From Isoetes taiwanensis (Eukaryota > Streptophyta > Lycopodiopsida > Isoetales > Isoetaceae): a stretch of DNA of 64,000 nt. This document shows positions 11,377 to 22,722 of this stretch, piece by piece (position 1 is the first letter of the stretch; each line of letters begins with the position of its first letter). The notes under the pieces are model-generated. The model searched no databases. It had not been told where the DNA came from and worked only from the letters and a program-made list of their open reading frames with translations. A program made the translations under genes and the position numbers. The stretch is taken from assembly GCA_021234155.1 (NCBI GenBank), contig JAJEKV010000146.1:682001-746000 (forward strand). The letters run 5' to 3'.

Positions 11377-11766
11377 TTATCGGAAGCAGCTCATCTCAAG
11401 GAACTGTATTCGATTCCGAATGCCTTCATCCTCTCGCAATCTCTCACAATATCCTAGGAGGCCAGATTTACCGTCACCACAAAATCGGACTAAACTTGAA
11501 ACGTCCCGAAATGACGGTTTCTTGCCACTCAACGGATCCAATGGATATAAACTGCCATCAGCCCAGATGTCGACACTTTTTGAGCTTGCAAGACGCAACA
11601 TGTCGAGATCTAAGTTCTTATTTTTTAGACCTCCTTTTTTGCGATTGAAGACTGGAGCATATTCGTGAGTCAGTTGGATCCTTATCCACACATCATTTGG
11701 AGCTTCCATACTGCGTGGATCGCACGGCGCGAAATGAAGATGTACAATTTGTATGTCCCAGCACAA
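11377..11766 (-). CDS. Hypothetical ORF of 129 residues
   Basis: An open minus-strand frame with no recognised domain. It contains GGLKNKNLDLDMLRLASSKS and an acidic/basic C-terminus (LREDEGIRNRIQFLEMSCFR). The base composition is higher in GC than the hairpin region beside it. Its N-terminal codons overlap the left arm of the ninth hairpin (11717-11733). It could be a remnant of a host gene exon or a chance frame; no function is proposed. Confidence 0.3.
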   Translation of the reverse strand: MCWDIQIVHLHFAPCDPRSMEAPNDVWIRIQLTHEYAPVFNRKKGGLKNKNLDLDMLRLASSKSVDIWADGSLYPLDPLSGKKPSFRDVSSLVRFCGDGKSGLLGYCERLREDEGIRNRIQFLEMSCFR

Positions 11767-11782
11767 TTCGCTTCGTGTGAGC

Positions 11783-12545
11783 TGAACGTCCGTACTAACC
11801 TCGTTTTTGAAATTTGATGGAAATCGAAAAGCCCATTCTCCTACAATACATGCTTTTATACATTAAGCAAATTCAAATTTCGAATTATAGGGGGCGGGAA
11901 GCCTGTATTGGGATGAAGTAAAGATCCCGATTAATCGCCGGGTTCATGGACCCGAACTTCACGGCTACCGGCTTAAAACCTGGCCGAACTTGGGTGAGGC
12001 AAAAAAATTCAGCCCCATTTTGGAAAATCAGCCCCGCGAAGATCCAACTTGCGCGTAGCTGATCGCGCTGAATTTTTTAATCGAAGGCCGACTCGCCAAA
12101 ACTTCGGCGGAGGGCCTAAACTTCTCCATGTGAACCACCCATAAGGCGCAGCCGCAGCGCCTCAAAATGAAAGTCTGATACAAAGCTTCAACCTACACAT
12201 TCAAATTTTGAAATGTGGAAGGCGAGAAGCTTGTATGGCCATGGCCTCTAAATGGAAATAGCGCAAGAATCGGTGACGCGCATGCTTGGTATCTGACAAA
12301 CCAAGAGATGCCGTCATGAGTTGCCGGTATGCTATAATGCAATGTTCTTTTTAGAAGCGCCACGTGTTGCATCAGTCTGTCTGACAACCAACAGAATTAA
12401 ATACATATGGCACCATGAATGCGCGATCCTCTTTATTCCGGGAGAATATTCCAAGTAAATCTGTAATGATGAGATTTTGGTATCCTAGGTGGCATGGGAA
12501 AAAAGGAGCGGAAATATGACGTGGAATGGCTGATAGGAGGCCATT
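11783..12545. other. GC-richer unclassified sequence
   Basis: A block richer in GC than its surroundings, with phrases such as GGCGGAGGGCCTAAAC and CGGCTACCGGC. It does not translate into recognisable gypsy pol. AATTTCGAATT-type motifs near 11875 and 12205 are followed by similar GGCG(G)GAAGC.TGTAT text, suggesting a small dispersed duplication. No gene is supported. Confidence 0.35.
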
Positions 12546-13238
12546 TTGAGACCCCAAATCCGCCCTAATGATCGCATCATCGAAGTTATGCTCAGAAGTT
12601 ATGTGTGGAATAAGCAATCCAAGTGGGATGAGTACATCCACTTGGTAGAATTCGCCTACAATAGTACGAAGCAGGAGTCATCCCAGATGTCTCCCTTTAT
12701 GATCAATTACGGGTACCAGTGCCTAACCCCGGATACTTGGCACAATCCTGTGTCAAAGGTTGAAGTATCCCAGCAGATGCTAGGAGATATGCAGCAGCTG
12801 GTGGAAGAAGTAAGGGGGTACTTATTAGCAGCAAGAAGTCGGCAGAAGACTGTAGCCGACAGGCACAGGACCGTAAGGGAGTTCAAGGTAGGCGATAGCG
12901 TGTGGTTGAAGATCAAGGTAAAGCAAGCTAAGCTTTGGATTGGCAGTTGCAAGAAGCTTGCCCCTAGGTGGGCTGGTCCGTTTAAGATTTTGGAGAGAGT
13001 GGGCTCTCAAGCCTACAAGTTGGATCTTCCGTCCCATCTCAAAGTTCACAAAGTCTTCCACGTAAGTTTGTTAAAAAGGCACAATCCTAACCCTGATGAG
13101 GTCTTGGATACTCCAACTTTGTTGGAAATGACAGAAGAGCAAGTTGAAATTGTGCCTGAACTTGCCCGTGGAAGACGCGACATGGGTATTGAAGCAGGAT
13201 TTGAAGAAGCAATAACCGGATTTTATGAAGGAGTTTGA
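12546..13238 (+). pseudogene. Ty3-gypsy integrase C-terminal part
   Basis: An open frame of 230 residues corresponding to the last third of a gypsy integrase. Visible landmarks are KWDEYIHLVEFAYNSTKQES, SPFMINYGYQCLTP, RQKTVADRHRTVREFKVGD and the end-domain sequence WAGPFKILERVGSQAYKLDL followed by VFHVSLLK. The usual HPQTDGQTERVNR before it is degraded, and the catalytic core, RT and gag are absent, so the element is 5'-truncated. In life the enzyme would insert retrotransposon cDNA. No chromodomain was identified. The product ends at TGA near 13236, followed by a long 3' untranslated stretch and LTR. Confidence 0.85.
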
Positions 13239-14126
13239 TGGGCGAGTCGTCTCCGACTTGGTCAACCCCGACTCGCCAGGAGGTTAGCTTAGTATGGTTC
13301 TTAGTTACCCTTAGCTCTGGCAGATGTATTCTAGCTAGTGGAATACATATGCCAGAATCTTGAAACATGTAGGCGATGATGAGATAAGCCTTTAAGGCAT
13401 TATCTAGGCCAACATGCACCAAGAGGTGCGCATGACCAATAGGGTCATGTGAGAGAGTAAGTGAGGCATGGTGCGCGATGATGGGACATCGGTCGGATGC
13501 TCTCTATGCCACGATGCGGGGCTCGCACACCTGGCCATAGGGGGGTCATGGTGAAGGTCAAAGTGATCATGCGCGATGATGGGATCGTGAGACGTTCCCT
13601 AGTTTAAAACCCTTGGGGCATGATGCACTAGGGGTACTCGGCACCGGGTAACCGAGTACAAGGTAGCACTTGATCGTGGGCTGGGATCATCTTAAATGGT
13701 CCTTAAGCTCAAATCCGAAAGGGCCATGATCGAGTGCAAGGTATTAGGTAAGGGGGGTGGTCCCCTAAAACCACAAATTTATTAACTAAACTAACGTAAT
13801 GTGCTACTCGTGCAGGCAAGTGAGAAGCGAGCATCGAGGAGGGGCGCATTACGAGAAGATGGGGGAACCATGAATTAGATTTAAATTATGAACCCTAATA
13901 ACTCTTATAGTAATGTTTTGAATTATTATAAGGAGTAACCTTGTTAAGGCTATATAATTTTGTATAGATACAATATAGCCTAAAATTTTGACAATTAACC
14001 CTTAATAGGAAGTTGATCGTTTGAAATTAAAGTAAAATTGTATACTTATGTTGTTTTTGCAGGGATAGGGTAGGTTCGCCACCTTAACGCAATGCTGAGG
14101 ACAACATTGTCCTAAGGGGGGGAGAA
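13239..14126 (+). other. Gypsy 3' untranslated region and polypurine tract
   Basis: Noncoding sequence between integrase and the LTR, ending in CTAAGGGGGGGAGAA, a polypurine tract for plus-strand priming. GCGCGATGATGGGA occurs twice (near 13472 and 13571), so part of the region is internally duplicated. No other gene was seen. Confidence 0.6.
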
Positions 14127-15742
14127 TGTGACGTTCTAGGGGAATATATGCCATAAATACGTATATTCCTGGACCCGTCACTATACAAGTCTACACTTGT
14201 AGCCTTGTATACCTTAGAAGTGGCAAGGGGCACATATCTAAGTTAATTGCTTAACTTAGATAACCTTAATATAAGGCCCATTTCCACATGGCCTTATCCT
14301 ATTGGGCAACCGCCACACGGCCCCATCCTAGTGGTGCCACGTGGCATCCCATGTGGACCCTATCTTATATTAGCACTAACCCTAACCCTAGACCTCTTTC
14401 CCTGACTCTAGCACCTGAACACTCCTCTACGCACTTGAAACCCCGTTTCGAGCATCGTTCGTCGTAGCATAGCCTGGTGCAGCAGCCCCTGAAGTGTGCG
14501 CATGATTGTAGAGGGAGCACGACTTCGACCACATCAAGGAGCAATGGAGACACCAGGGATGGGAGGAAGTGCTTCTGGAGCAGGTAGGTGGAGTAGAGTT
14601 CATAGTGGTTCGTCTGGAAGTTAGTACTCCAGATGGGTCTGTATGTTGTATCTAGAGTAGAGCCATCCTAGAACCTTTGTTGAACATCTTGAACCCTAAT
14701 CAAGGAACCCTACTGTAAGTTAGACATGTATGATTAGGTTAAGATGTTCTTATGATGTTACCATGATATGATGAGATGTGACGATGGTTGATCATGTTTG
14801 CTCCTCTTGTATGGGGAAGGGGGGTAGAGACCTAGTAGCCTTACTTAGTAATGCTCCTAGTTAGACCCTTTAGTTCCTATTATATTGCGGCCTGTGCATA
14901 GGAACCCACCGGACTATTGAGGCTATGATGTTACTCAGCACTACACAACAGGGCTAGAGGCAAGGCGGAGGGAGGATCCCTGCCGAGTGGGGGCTACGGC
15001 TGAGCAGGGTCCGACACCTCCTGGGGAAATGGTGTTGCCCTGCCTCTCAAGAATTGCAAGTGTCAGCTTGGCTCTTGTTTTGGGGGGTTTAGTCGGGTAT
15101 GAATCGCGTGTCGCCACGATTCTCTAGTCGCCCGAGGAGCCTCTAGACCCCGGGAAGGGGAGATGCAACCCTTCCTGCCTCGACGGACCAGGGAGATGCA
15201 ACCTGGAGTAGTCCTGATGGGTGATGCCATAGGATTGCGTATCCGGAAGGCTAGAGTCGCGTCAGAGCCTGATCTAGCCCATCTGCAAAGTATGCACAGG
15301 AGGGGCGGATGGAGTGGTCAACCTTAGCCATTGTCTATAGCCAGCCCCGCCATTGCTATGACTCGGTCTGCTCTATCTTGAGGCCTATCCAGTCAGTCGA
15401 CTTCCTTATGAGTCAGAGCCACGGGTAGGAGCTCTCATGTTTTATGGCATATGATTATGTTCCTTGCAGCTATGGATATGTGGATGAGCTACCCTTCGTG
15501 GTAGTATGATGTATTGTTACTGCTAGTTCTGACGATGTTTATGCTTCCGCTGTGATAGGAGCCCATAGGGGAAGGGCGCGCAAGACACCTTCGTGTCCCC
15601 TCCAACAACCAACACATAACAACCATTGACATTAACAAACAATATATAACTACCATTGACATTAATTAACATAACCATTGGGTCCAACACATTTAAATTA
15701 AAATCCCCCTTAAACCCCCTTTGGTTTGGGTGCATATTCACA
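14127..15742 (+). repeat. Probable gypsy 3' LTR
   Basis: The segment begins TGTGACGTTC immediately after the polypurine tract and could end at ...TTCACA (15738-15742), giving matching TGTGA/TCACA ends and a length near 1.6 kb. Interior features include ACCCTAACCCTAG near 14384 and imperfect AACAACCATTGACATTAA repeats near 15600-15680. No 5' partner LTR is present, so the right edge is inferred from the terminal inverted match. Confidence 0.6.
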
Positions 15743-15951
15743 GGGGGGGTGACGTAGGGCAACGAGAGCCCTCATAATTGTATTTTGCACGCACAAAATC
15801 AACACCATATAGTATTCCGCTTGAAATCTTATAGTATTTTGTGAATCTTGTTATACAGTATAGCAAATTTTGTACTTGCATACCCCACAAACGAGGAACT
15901 TTACGTACGGTGTAGATTAAGGAATAAGGGGTGAATATGCCTATGCCGTAT

Positions 15952-18012
15952 GAAATATGACTTATATGTCATTAACCAACAACCACAAATTATTGGCTTT
16001 CTAGATATTTTTCCAAAATTCAAAATTTCCAGTCTCCTATAAACAACACTATATATATCCACATCATAAAAACTCATGAATGTGCATCCACATCTTTAAG
16101 ACCATATATTGTCTGAAAGCCCACAATACACGAGACCCGTGGGGTATATGCGTAGGATGTGAGAGGGATTTGAACCATAGGAAGTCATGAAATATGCATT
16201 TGTGTCTTTAGAACTGTAGAATTGACACATCTTAAGGCCCACATTGCCGAGGCACGGAAAGAATAATTTCATTGTAATTGATACATGTGAAAAAATATCT
16301 CGATCATGTCTTTTCTGTAATGGCTACACTTCTACCATTGAATTAGTGTTGCACTATCTGTATGGATAATGAGATAAGTTCTAGATAGATCTTGTCGAAT
16401 TGATTGTACAGTCTTTTTCCAAATTACAAGGATGCTATATTATTGCTATTGCCCTCAAGCATACACATGGGAGCATCACATGATCTCCAAAGTTTAAATT
16501 AAATCTTTAATCATATTTGACACAATCTTATCATCTTCTTGTTAATGGAGGCAAGAAAATTCGAAATCATGAGAGAGGGACTCATTTGACAGCCACATCA
16601 AGCACCACACTTGCATTCATATGTTTCTATCACTAGCCATGCAAGCTGGATGACATGATATTTATTCTCGCAACCAAAAATATCTTGCAACTAAAAATAT
16701 GCAGAAAACAATGGTCCAGGGAAAAAAGAAAATATTCAAAATACATGTGCAGTCTAGAAACACCAATTAATATGTGACCACTACGTTCCAAATCATATCC
16801 AACCTTTATATAAAGTCATATCAATATACCATGACCACCACCACACAACAAAAAAAAAATGACATATATAATAGCAGTATTGCAAGATCTATAAGGAAGC
16901 TTCTATTGCTTATGCTTGTTCTTTTCTATACATGACTCAAACCTTTATCACAAGCACTCAAATGTGGATATATTAGATCCATGTCTCGATTCAGAAACTC
17001 AAACATAGACATGTGTCATGCTAATGGGTGATATTAATGCTTGCACTATTGCAATTGACATATTTATTAACTCACTACTATTTATTGTACTTGTTGGCCC
17101 AACTTACAACTTGGAAACTTGAATATATGATAATAAAATGTTGTTGAGGTCCATTATATTTGTGCAATTTGAGGTTCATGTGATGAATATAGAATAAAGG
17201 ACCCAAATGCAAACAATGAAGGACAAGACATGAGATCACTTCATGGGCCCAAATTTAACACGTCCAATAAGAGTAGATGCTTATGCTTCTGCAAGATATT
17301 TTTGGTTGCGAGAATAAATATCATGTCATCCAGCTTGCATGGCTAGTGATAGAAACATATGAATGCAAGTGTCGGTGCTTGATGTGGCTGTCAAATGAGT
17401 CCCTCTCTCATGATTTCGAATTTTCTTGCCTCCATTAACAAGAAGATGATAAGACTGTGTCAAATATGATTAAAGATTTAATTTAAACTTTGGAGATCAT
17501 GTGATGCATCCTTGTAATTTGGAAAAAGACTCTACAACCAATTCGACAAGGTCTATCTAGAACTTATCGCATTATCCATATAGGTAGTGCAACACCAATT
17601 CAATGGTAGGAGTGTAGCCATTACATAAAAACATGATCGAGGTATTTTTTCACATGTATTAATTACATTGAAATTGTTCTTTCCATGTCTCGGCAATGTG
17701 GGCCTTCAGATGTGTCAATTCTACAGTTCTAAAGACATGAATTCATATTTCATGATTTCCTATGGTTCAAATCCCTCTCACATCCTACGCATATGCCTCA
17801 TGGGCCTCGTGTATTGTGGGCCTTCAGACATGTCAATCATATATATGGTCTTAAAGATGTGCATTCATGAGTTTTTATGATGTGGATACACATAGTGGTT
17901 GTTTATGAGAGACCTGGAGATTTTGGGGTTTGGAAAAACATTGGGGTTTGGAAAAACATCTAGAAAGCCAATAATTTATGGTTGTTGGTTAATGACATAT
18001 AAGTCATATTTC
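15952..18012. repeat. Long inverted repeat with ~600-bp loop
   Basis: The left arm (15952-16688, ~737 bp) and right arm (17291-18012, ~722 bp) are reverse complements with clear similarity along their whole length. The outer ends read GAAATATGACTTATATGTC and its complement; the inner ends read AAAATATCTTGC and its complement. The right arm lacks about 40 bases present near 16440-16480, and carries a short local duplication of GGGTTTGGAAAAACAT near 17930-17960. Neither arm codes for protein. A foldback transposon or a transposon with long terminal inverted repeats is the simplest reading. A transcript through it would form a long hairpin RNA. Confidence 0.9.
16689..17290. repeat. Loop of the inverted repeat; copy also at 47.5 kb
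   Basis: The part 16691-17192 matches 47470-47994 in the same orientation with roughly 90% identity by eye, starting CTAAAAATATGCAGAAAAC and ending near TTCATG(T/C)GAT(G/A)AATATAG. At 47.5 kb it has no inverted-repeat arms. So the loop is an independent ~510-bp dispersed repeat, either captured between the arms or released from them. No coding frame was found. Confidence 0.85.
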
Positions 18013-18039
18013 AACATGAAACTATACATAGTGCAAGTC

Positions 18040-18105
18040 TAGGTAGTCTCGAGCTCAAGCCATAATTGTTTTAGCACTAGTGTGTTACCATTAGACCAAA
18101 GGCCC
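18040..18105 (-). repeat. tRNA-derived SINE-like remnant
   Basis: On the minus strand, TGGTCTAATGG (18088-18098) fits a Pol III A box and GAGCTCGAGAC (18046-18056) approximates a B box about 30 bases on. The flank TTTGGTCTAATGGTAAC resembles tRNA heads. No intact tRNA fold was derived, so a SINE or tRNA relic is more likely than a functional tRNA gene. Confidence 0.45.
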
Positions 18106-18247
18106 AAGCACACTAAAAATCCAATATTATAAAGATGCTGAAACATGTCTTATGCGTATTCAGCAAGTGCAGGTAAAATCCATGCCGCATCAGCATGCAA
18201 AAAACGGACCTTGAAAAGTCTGAAAATGAGCCTTGGAAAAACATATG

Positions 18248-18720
18248 TTTTTTTTTTTTTTGAAGAACTGTGGCATCAATATATTAAAAGAATGGTAATG
18301 TTACAAAGCAAGTGAGGAGGAAGGAGAACTGCCCCAAAGAGACAGCGATACCTCGACACTCCACAAGAAACGCACAGAAAAACTGCAACTCTACTGCTGT
18401 ACAAACCGACCATCACCATCTACAACACCCAAGAAGTCCCGCCAAATGACAAACTTCCGCTCTACTAATCCCGGGAACACTAGAAAGCTTTGAAATAGCT
18501 TGTACCTGAGTCGAGGAATCAGAGAGGCCGCAGTCAGTCAATCCCCCGAAGATCCACAACCGCCGCTTCCAAATCAGCCACAACAACCAAACCCGCGCGA
18601 CGGATGCAAGGCTTGTTTCGCAAGCTGACCAAGCACTAGGCTACACATGAGGCGACAAGAATGGCGGCTAGTCAATCTCACCTGAAACAGAGCCCTAACC
18701 CAATCCCTAACCTGAAACAA
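18248..18720 (-). pseudogene. LINE 3' fragment
   Basis: A T-run at 18248-18261 is the poly-A tail of a minus-strand LINE. Upstream on that strand the translation includes VWLLWLIWKRRLWIFGG, the typical W..W.IW(K/R)xR element that closes plant LINE ORF2 after its zf-RVT domain. The rest is 5'-truncated. It sits directly beside the larger minus-strand LINE that starts at 18768. Confidence 0.65.
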
Positions 18721-18767
18721 AAATATGTGCTTGATCAGGCAAACTAAAAATTATCTCGAGGTAGTGA

Positions 18768-21196
18768 TTTTTTTTTTTTTTTTGGAAGGATGAAAGCCAA
18801 AAAGTTTATTAATCAGATAAAAGGTATAAAATTTACATGTCTCATCTAACTGTTAAGCGCAAAAAGATGCCATAGAAGCACGGGCCTGGAACACAATGTA
18901 TTTACTCCAGAATAGGAGACTAACGATAAGAATCAATTCGGAGATATTGAATCCAGATGCATTCCATCATTTCCGATTCAAGGGAGGAACACTCGTAAGT
19001 TGTCAACATCTTTTTTTGGGCTACCGTAATAACACCGCGTGCAGATGAATTAATGCTCTGAAAGATGTGGTGTCTGCGACACTCCCATATCGACCATAGA
19101 AACCAACCGGAACCAAGATGGAATGCCCTTCGTTTAGCTGGAGGCCATGCGTTGGAGTAGGACGCCAAGGGGATGCATTGGCAGTCTAGTGTACTGTTAA
19201 ACATGGGTACTACTAAGGACTGACTTGGCTACTGTAATACGACCTGCAAGATATAACTTTGCGGTGGACCACCAGAACAAGTGCTTCTCCAAACCCTTAA
19301 TGATCTCCTCCCATGCAGCTCCCATAGTAACATGGATGCCGTTTGGAATCCCCAAAAACTTGATGGAATGTCCATGCACAAGTAATTTCCATGGATAATC
19401 ATGAACACATGCCAGACCAGAGTATCCAATGTCCATAAAGCTATACACTTCTGCCACCCCACAAGGACACTGGAAGCTAGTGAAGAAGTGTCTAAGAGCA
19501 TTTTGGCAGCTATAAGATTCTCAAGATTAACGACTAGGAAGAGGAACGTGTCGTCTACATATTGATTGCAATCCTCTTGTGTGCCATCCTCCTTTGCAAG
19601 GCCACGGAGAAGTCCCTATGTGGTTGTAACGGTGAATAATTGCGACAAAGCCTCTGCAACAATTGTGAAAAGCAATGGTGCTAAAGGGCATCCCTGGCAA
19701 ATACCACGACCGAGTGAGAAGGTATCTGATGGCTCACCATAGAACATAACAGTCGCTCGAGCAAAGACATGCAGCTTCATAATATCCGATGTGTGAATTG
19801 TTCCCCAAATCCCAGTCTTAGCATACATCGACGCATGAATTCCCAGCTGACACTGTCATAAGCCTTTGCAAAATCAAGCTTAAGGTATACAACTGGAAGG
19901 TTTTGCTTATGTGCCCAATAAATTCCCTCGTAAGCAACAACAACATTGTTTAGAACACATCATTTTGAAAGAAAACCTGACTGGGTTGTTGAGATGGACT
20001 CTGCCAAGATGTCTTTTACCCGCTCTGCAAAAGCTTTGGCAAAGATCTTATATACGGATGACAATAAGGTGATGGGCCGCCAGTCTAAAATATTCTGAGG
20101 ATCCTTGACCTTCGGGATGAGTGAGATGGCACCTATGTTTAGAATTCTATCCAAAGTAGTGGAGCACCAAAAGTCACAGAGAACATCATAGACATCTGGC
20201 TCTAGCCATTCCCAATACTCCTGGAAGAACTCAATTGGAAAACCATCCAAACCTGGGCATTTGCCTCTTTTCAGTTCAAAGACTACCAAACCTAGATCAT
20301 CAACTGTGATAGCTACCTCTACTGACTCGCGCTGCTCATCAGAGATGATGGGAAAATCCTAGACAAAATAGCATCTCGCATTTCTGATTGAAAGGGAAGA
20401 TGTTTCTCAGCAAAAAAAGTCTGGAAGTGATTATACAGATATTGCTTGAGTTCAGTTGGCTCTGTTAGCACCGAACCATCCGATAAAAGCAATGAGGACA
20501 TGGTTGACATCATGCGACGTCTCTTAGCCGCACGGAAAAAGAAGCCTGTACAACGGTCTCCATCACGAAACCACTACAGACCTGCCTTCGTCTTTGCCTG
20601 CTGAATTTGCTCCTCCTCCAATGCTTGGATCTGTGCCAAAATGTCACGATCTTGAACACCTGGAAGACGTCCCTGTCGAGAATGGAGCAGGTCCTGATAC
20701 AAGGTGTCCAATAAAGCATGATTTGCTACTATAGACTCTCGGCCCCACTGTTTGGCAAAACCTTTGACTGCCGCAATTGCATCCACTATGCCAGTCATGC
20801 CTCGACATCGGCTGAATGCAGTTGTCCAAGTGTTCTTGCAGCCTTCTTGAAAATCAGCATCCTTTAAGAACTTTATATTCAAGCGAAAACACGTCCTTCC
20901 AGGCCATTACTGCTACAGGGGCTCGTTTGAAATGAATTGCGGAGAGTGGTCTGAAACTGAGTTGTCTCTGAGACAAAACCGAAACAGACCTGGAAGTGCC
21001 ACAACTACATCTGCATTTTAGTAAGCTCTATCCAACCGAGAGCTTGCACGACCCCCACCAACTTGACCATTGCACCAAGTAAAGGCACCTTCACAATCAA
21101 ACTCCGAGAGGTTGCAGCCATGGAGAGGTTGCAGTCATGGAGTCCCGAGGTAGTGATGTCATGATATCTGACAGCAAATCCATGTATGCTCAACAT
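18768..21196 (-). pseudogene. LINE ORF2 (endonuclease end, RT, zf-RVT), decayed
   Basis: A minus-strand LINE with its poly-A as the T-run at 18768-18783. From the 5' side it shows the end of an APE endonuclease (TWCN, SRLDR and SDHSP, about 21150-20940), a linker with FAEKHLPFQSEMRD, RT with GKCPGLDGFPIEFFQEYW, ISLIPKVKDP, WRPITLLSSVYKI and GRGICQGCPLAPLLF (about 20290-19640), then LYLAGRITVAKSVLSS and a zf-RVT-like end (19204-18920) with WSIWECRRHHIF. Stops and frame changes occur throughout. The catalytic (Y/F)xDD segment falls in a broken part (about 19550). ORF1 and the 5' part of ORF2 are absent. Confidence 0.85.
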
Positions 21197-21224
21197 TTAA
21201 TATAAACGAGAGTTAAAAGCCAAT

Positions 21225-21545
21225 AATTGAATGCCCATGTGACTGGAGGATCTACGTTCTCCTATGGAGAATCTGGAAAGGAAGAAATGCCTTTATTTTT
21301 AAGTGTGAGATCATCCCCCTTGAAGGGATAATTAAGCAGCAGGTTCAATATGATATTAATTGGATTCATGAGATTAACAGCTAATTTTGTTGCATTTTCA
21401 GAGGTTCTGTTCATGCTGACAAGAAAACTTAAATTGGAGCAGAATCAACCTCAGGGAAAATAATGAATGGATGAAGATTTTTGAAGCGGCTAATATCATG
21501 GAGCATGAGGACACCTGCGGATGCGAATGTTGCTGTGATCAGAAC
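21225..21545 (+). pseudogene. LINE ORF2 end plus cysteine-rich downstream frame
   Basis: This plus-strand fragment translates to RIYVLLWRIWKGRNAFIF and DINWIHEINS, then stop, matching the ORF2 end of the LINE at 52.8 kb (RIYLLLWRIWKGRNSLIF, DINWIEEIFD). After about 25 bases another open stretch (about 21425-21535) gives NWSRINLRENNEWMKIF and MEHEDTCGCECC, which aligns without gaps to the downstream frame of that copy. It is cut off at the R1 repeat junction near 21545. Confidence 0.7.
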
Positions 21546-22274
21546 TACAATGCTTGAATTGGATTGAATTGTTGAATTGAATTGATTTTTATCGTTTAGG
21601 GAGACCAAATGCCTATGGGACCAATACACAAGCAAAAAGTATGACATCAATGTGTTGGAGGTAGGCATAAATGGGCTTGTTGGTCATTGCGATCCTTCAT
21701 TTGTTATATCATCTCCTTCAGATCCCTTTCACTTTCCTATTGACAGTGGCCCCTTGGGTGAATCATTGTGTTTAATGCATCCTTGTGCTTCTAAAGATGT
21801 AAGACCTAAATTCAACCCCTTGAAATAGCATCTCCTTGCATTATGTTGCTTCTAGAATAGCATTGGCTAGTGTACAACCATAGCTCGACTGCATATCGTA
21901 GAGCATCCTTATAGTTTTTGGTTGATTCCACTATGAGCCGAAATATCTATCCCATCAACTTACACCAAAGTTTGATAAAAGAATTTTCCCTTGAAGGGAA
22001 AATTCCAAATATACCCCTCAAGTTTGCAATCGTTCCAAGAATACCCTCCAAATGAAGAGCATTTTTTGGAAAAATGGTAATATAGATTTTGTTGCTCCGC
22101 AAACTCAAAAGTAATCTTCACGAACATTATAGATGAGAATAAGATCTTCCCAAGAAGATCAAATTCATCATAATTGGAGTTGAAATTCACAAGTTATGCT
22201 CATTCACGTTGTTTTTTTTATAGCACTTACAACACTATACTTCAAGATTTCAATTTCGTTTTAAACAATTATAC

Positions 22275-22722
22275 TGCTATATATTCTAAACGAGGTGCAC
22301 TCTGGACTACCACACAGTCGTCGGATTCGTCGATCCTACGACCCAGATCGTATGTTGGGGCCTCTGGGCACCTCTCATTTCGCTTATAGTCATTTATGAT
22401 TGGAGGCGCCTATGATTTTGAAATATGAAATACGATTTCGCCTACGGTTTTGAGGGAATATCGAATCTCTATACGAATTTGTCTAAGATTTTAGAATATG
22501 AAATACAGGGGATCGAAGCTCTACCAAAATTAATTCAATGTTCTAATAAGACTACTTTAACCAATGTACCCAGTGAGCTAATGTAATTATTTTTTATCTT
22601 GAATTTATGTTTTTTTTTTTTTATCACAACCCATTCAATTATTTTAGGGATATATGGTCTATGATTTCAAGAATTGTTATTTTTACATCCATGTCAAATC
22701 TCTCTGGAACCCCATGTTATTA
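22275..22722 (-). repeat. tRNA-derived SINE-like unit 1
   Basis: One of two tandem units with a period of 448 bases. On the minus strand it holds TAGCTCACTGGG (A-box fit, near 22573-22584) and GAGCTTCGATCCC (B-box fit, near 22510-22520), with an A-run at 22608-22622 preceding the tRNA-like head. Related units lie at 22723, 34343 and, in the opposite orientation, 45060. Confidence 0.65.

Larger units (their letters stand above)
8717..11782. repeat. Array of nine related hairpins
   Basis: Each unit has a left arm close to GGATCACACCATGCGAA and a right arm close to TTCGCTTGGTGTGATCC, which are near-perfect reverse complements, separated by about 33-52 bases. Left arms start at 8717, 9457, 9723, 9998, 10256, 10445, 10641, 10868 and 11717. 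Right arms start at 8768, 9508 (8 bases deleted), 9774, 10049, 10308, 10496, 10692, 10923 (shortened) and 11767. Most left arms from 9457 on follow a TTGACAACAA..AAGAAAG lead-in. No coding potential was seen in the array itself. Possible readings are a tandemly amplified MITE, a small-RNA hairpin cluster, or a hairpin satellite. The arms are far more conserved than the loops and spacers of the outer units. Confidence 0.85.

Noticed and set aside
8717-11782. CRISPR-like array
   Set aside because: Repeats are inverted pairs with irregular spacing of 190-740 bp in evident plant nuclear DNA, without cas genes; direct-repeat/spacer geometry is absent.
14384-14396. Telomeric repeat
   Set aside because: Only two units of CCCTAA-type sequence within a gypsy LTR; too short to be an interstitial telomere array.
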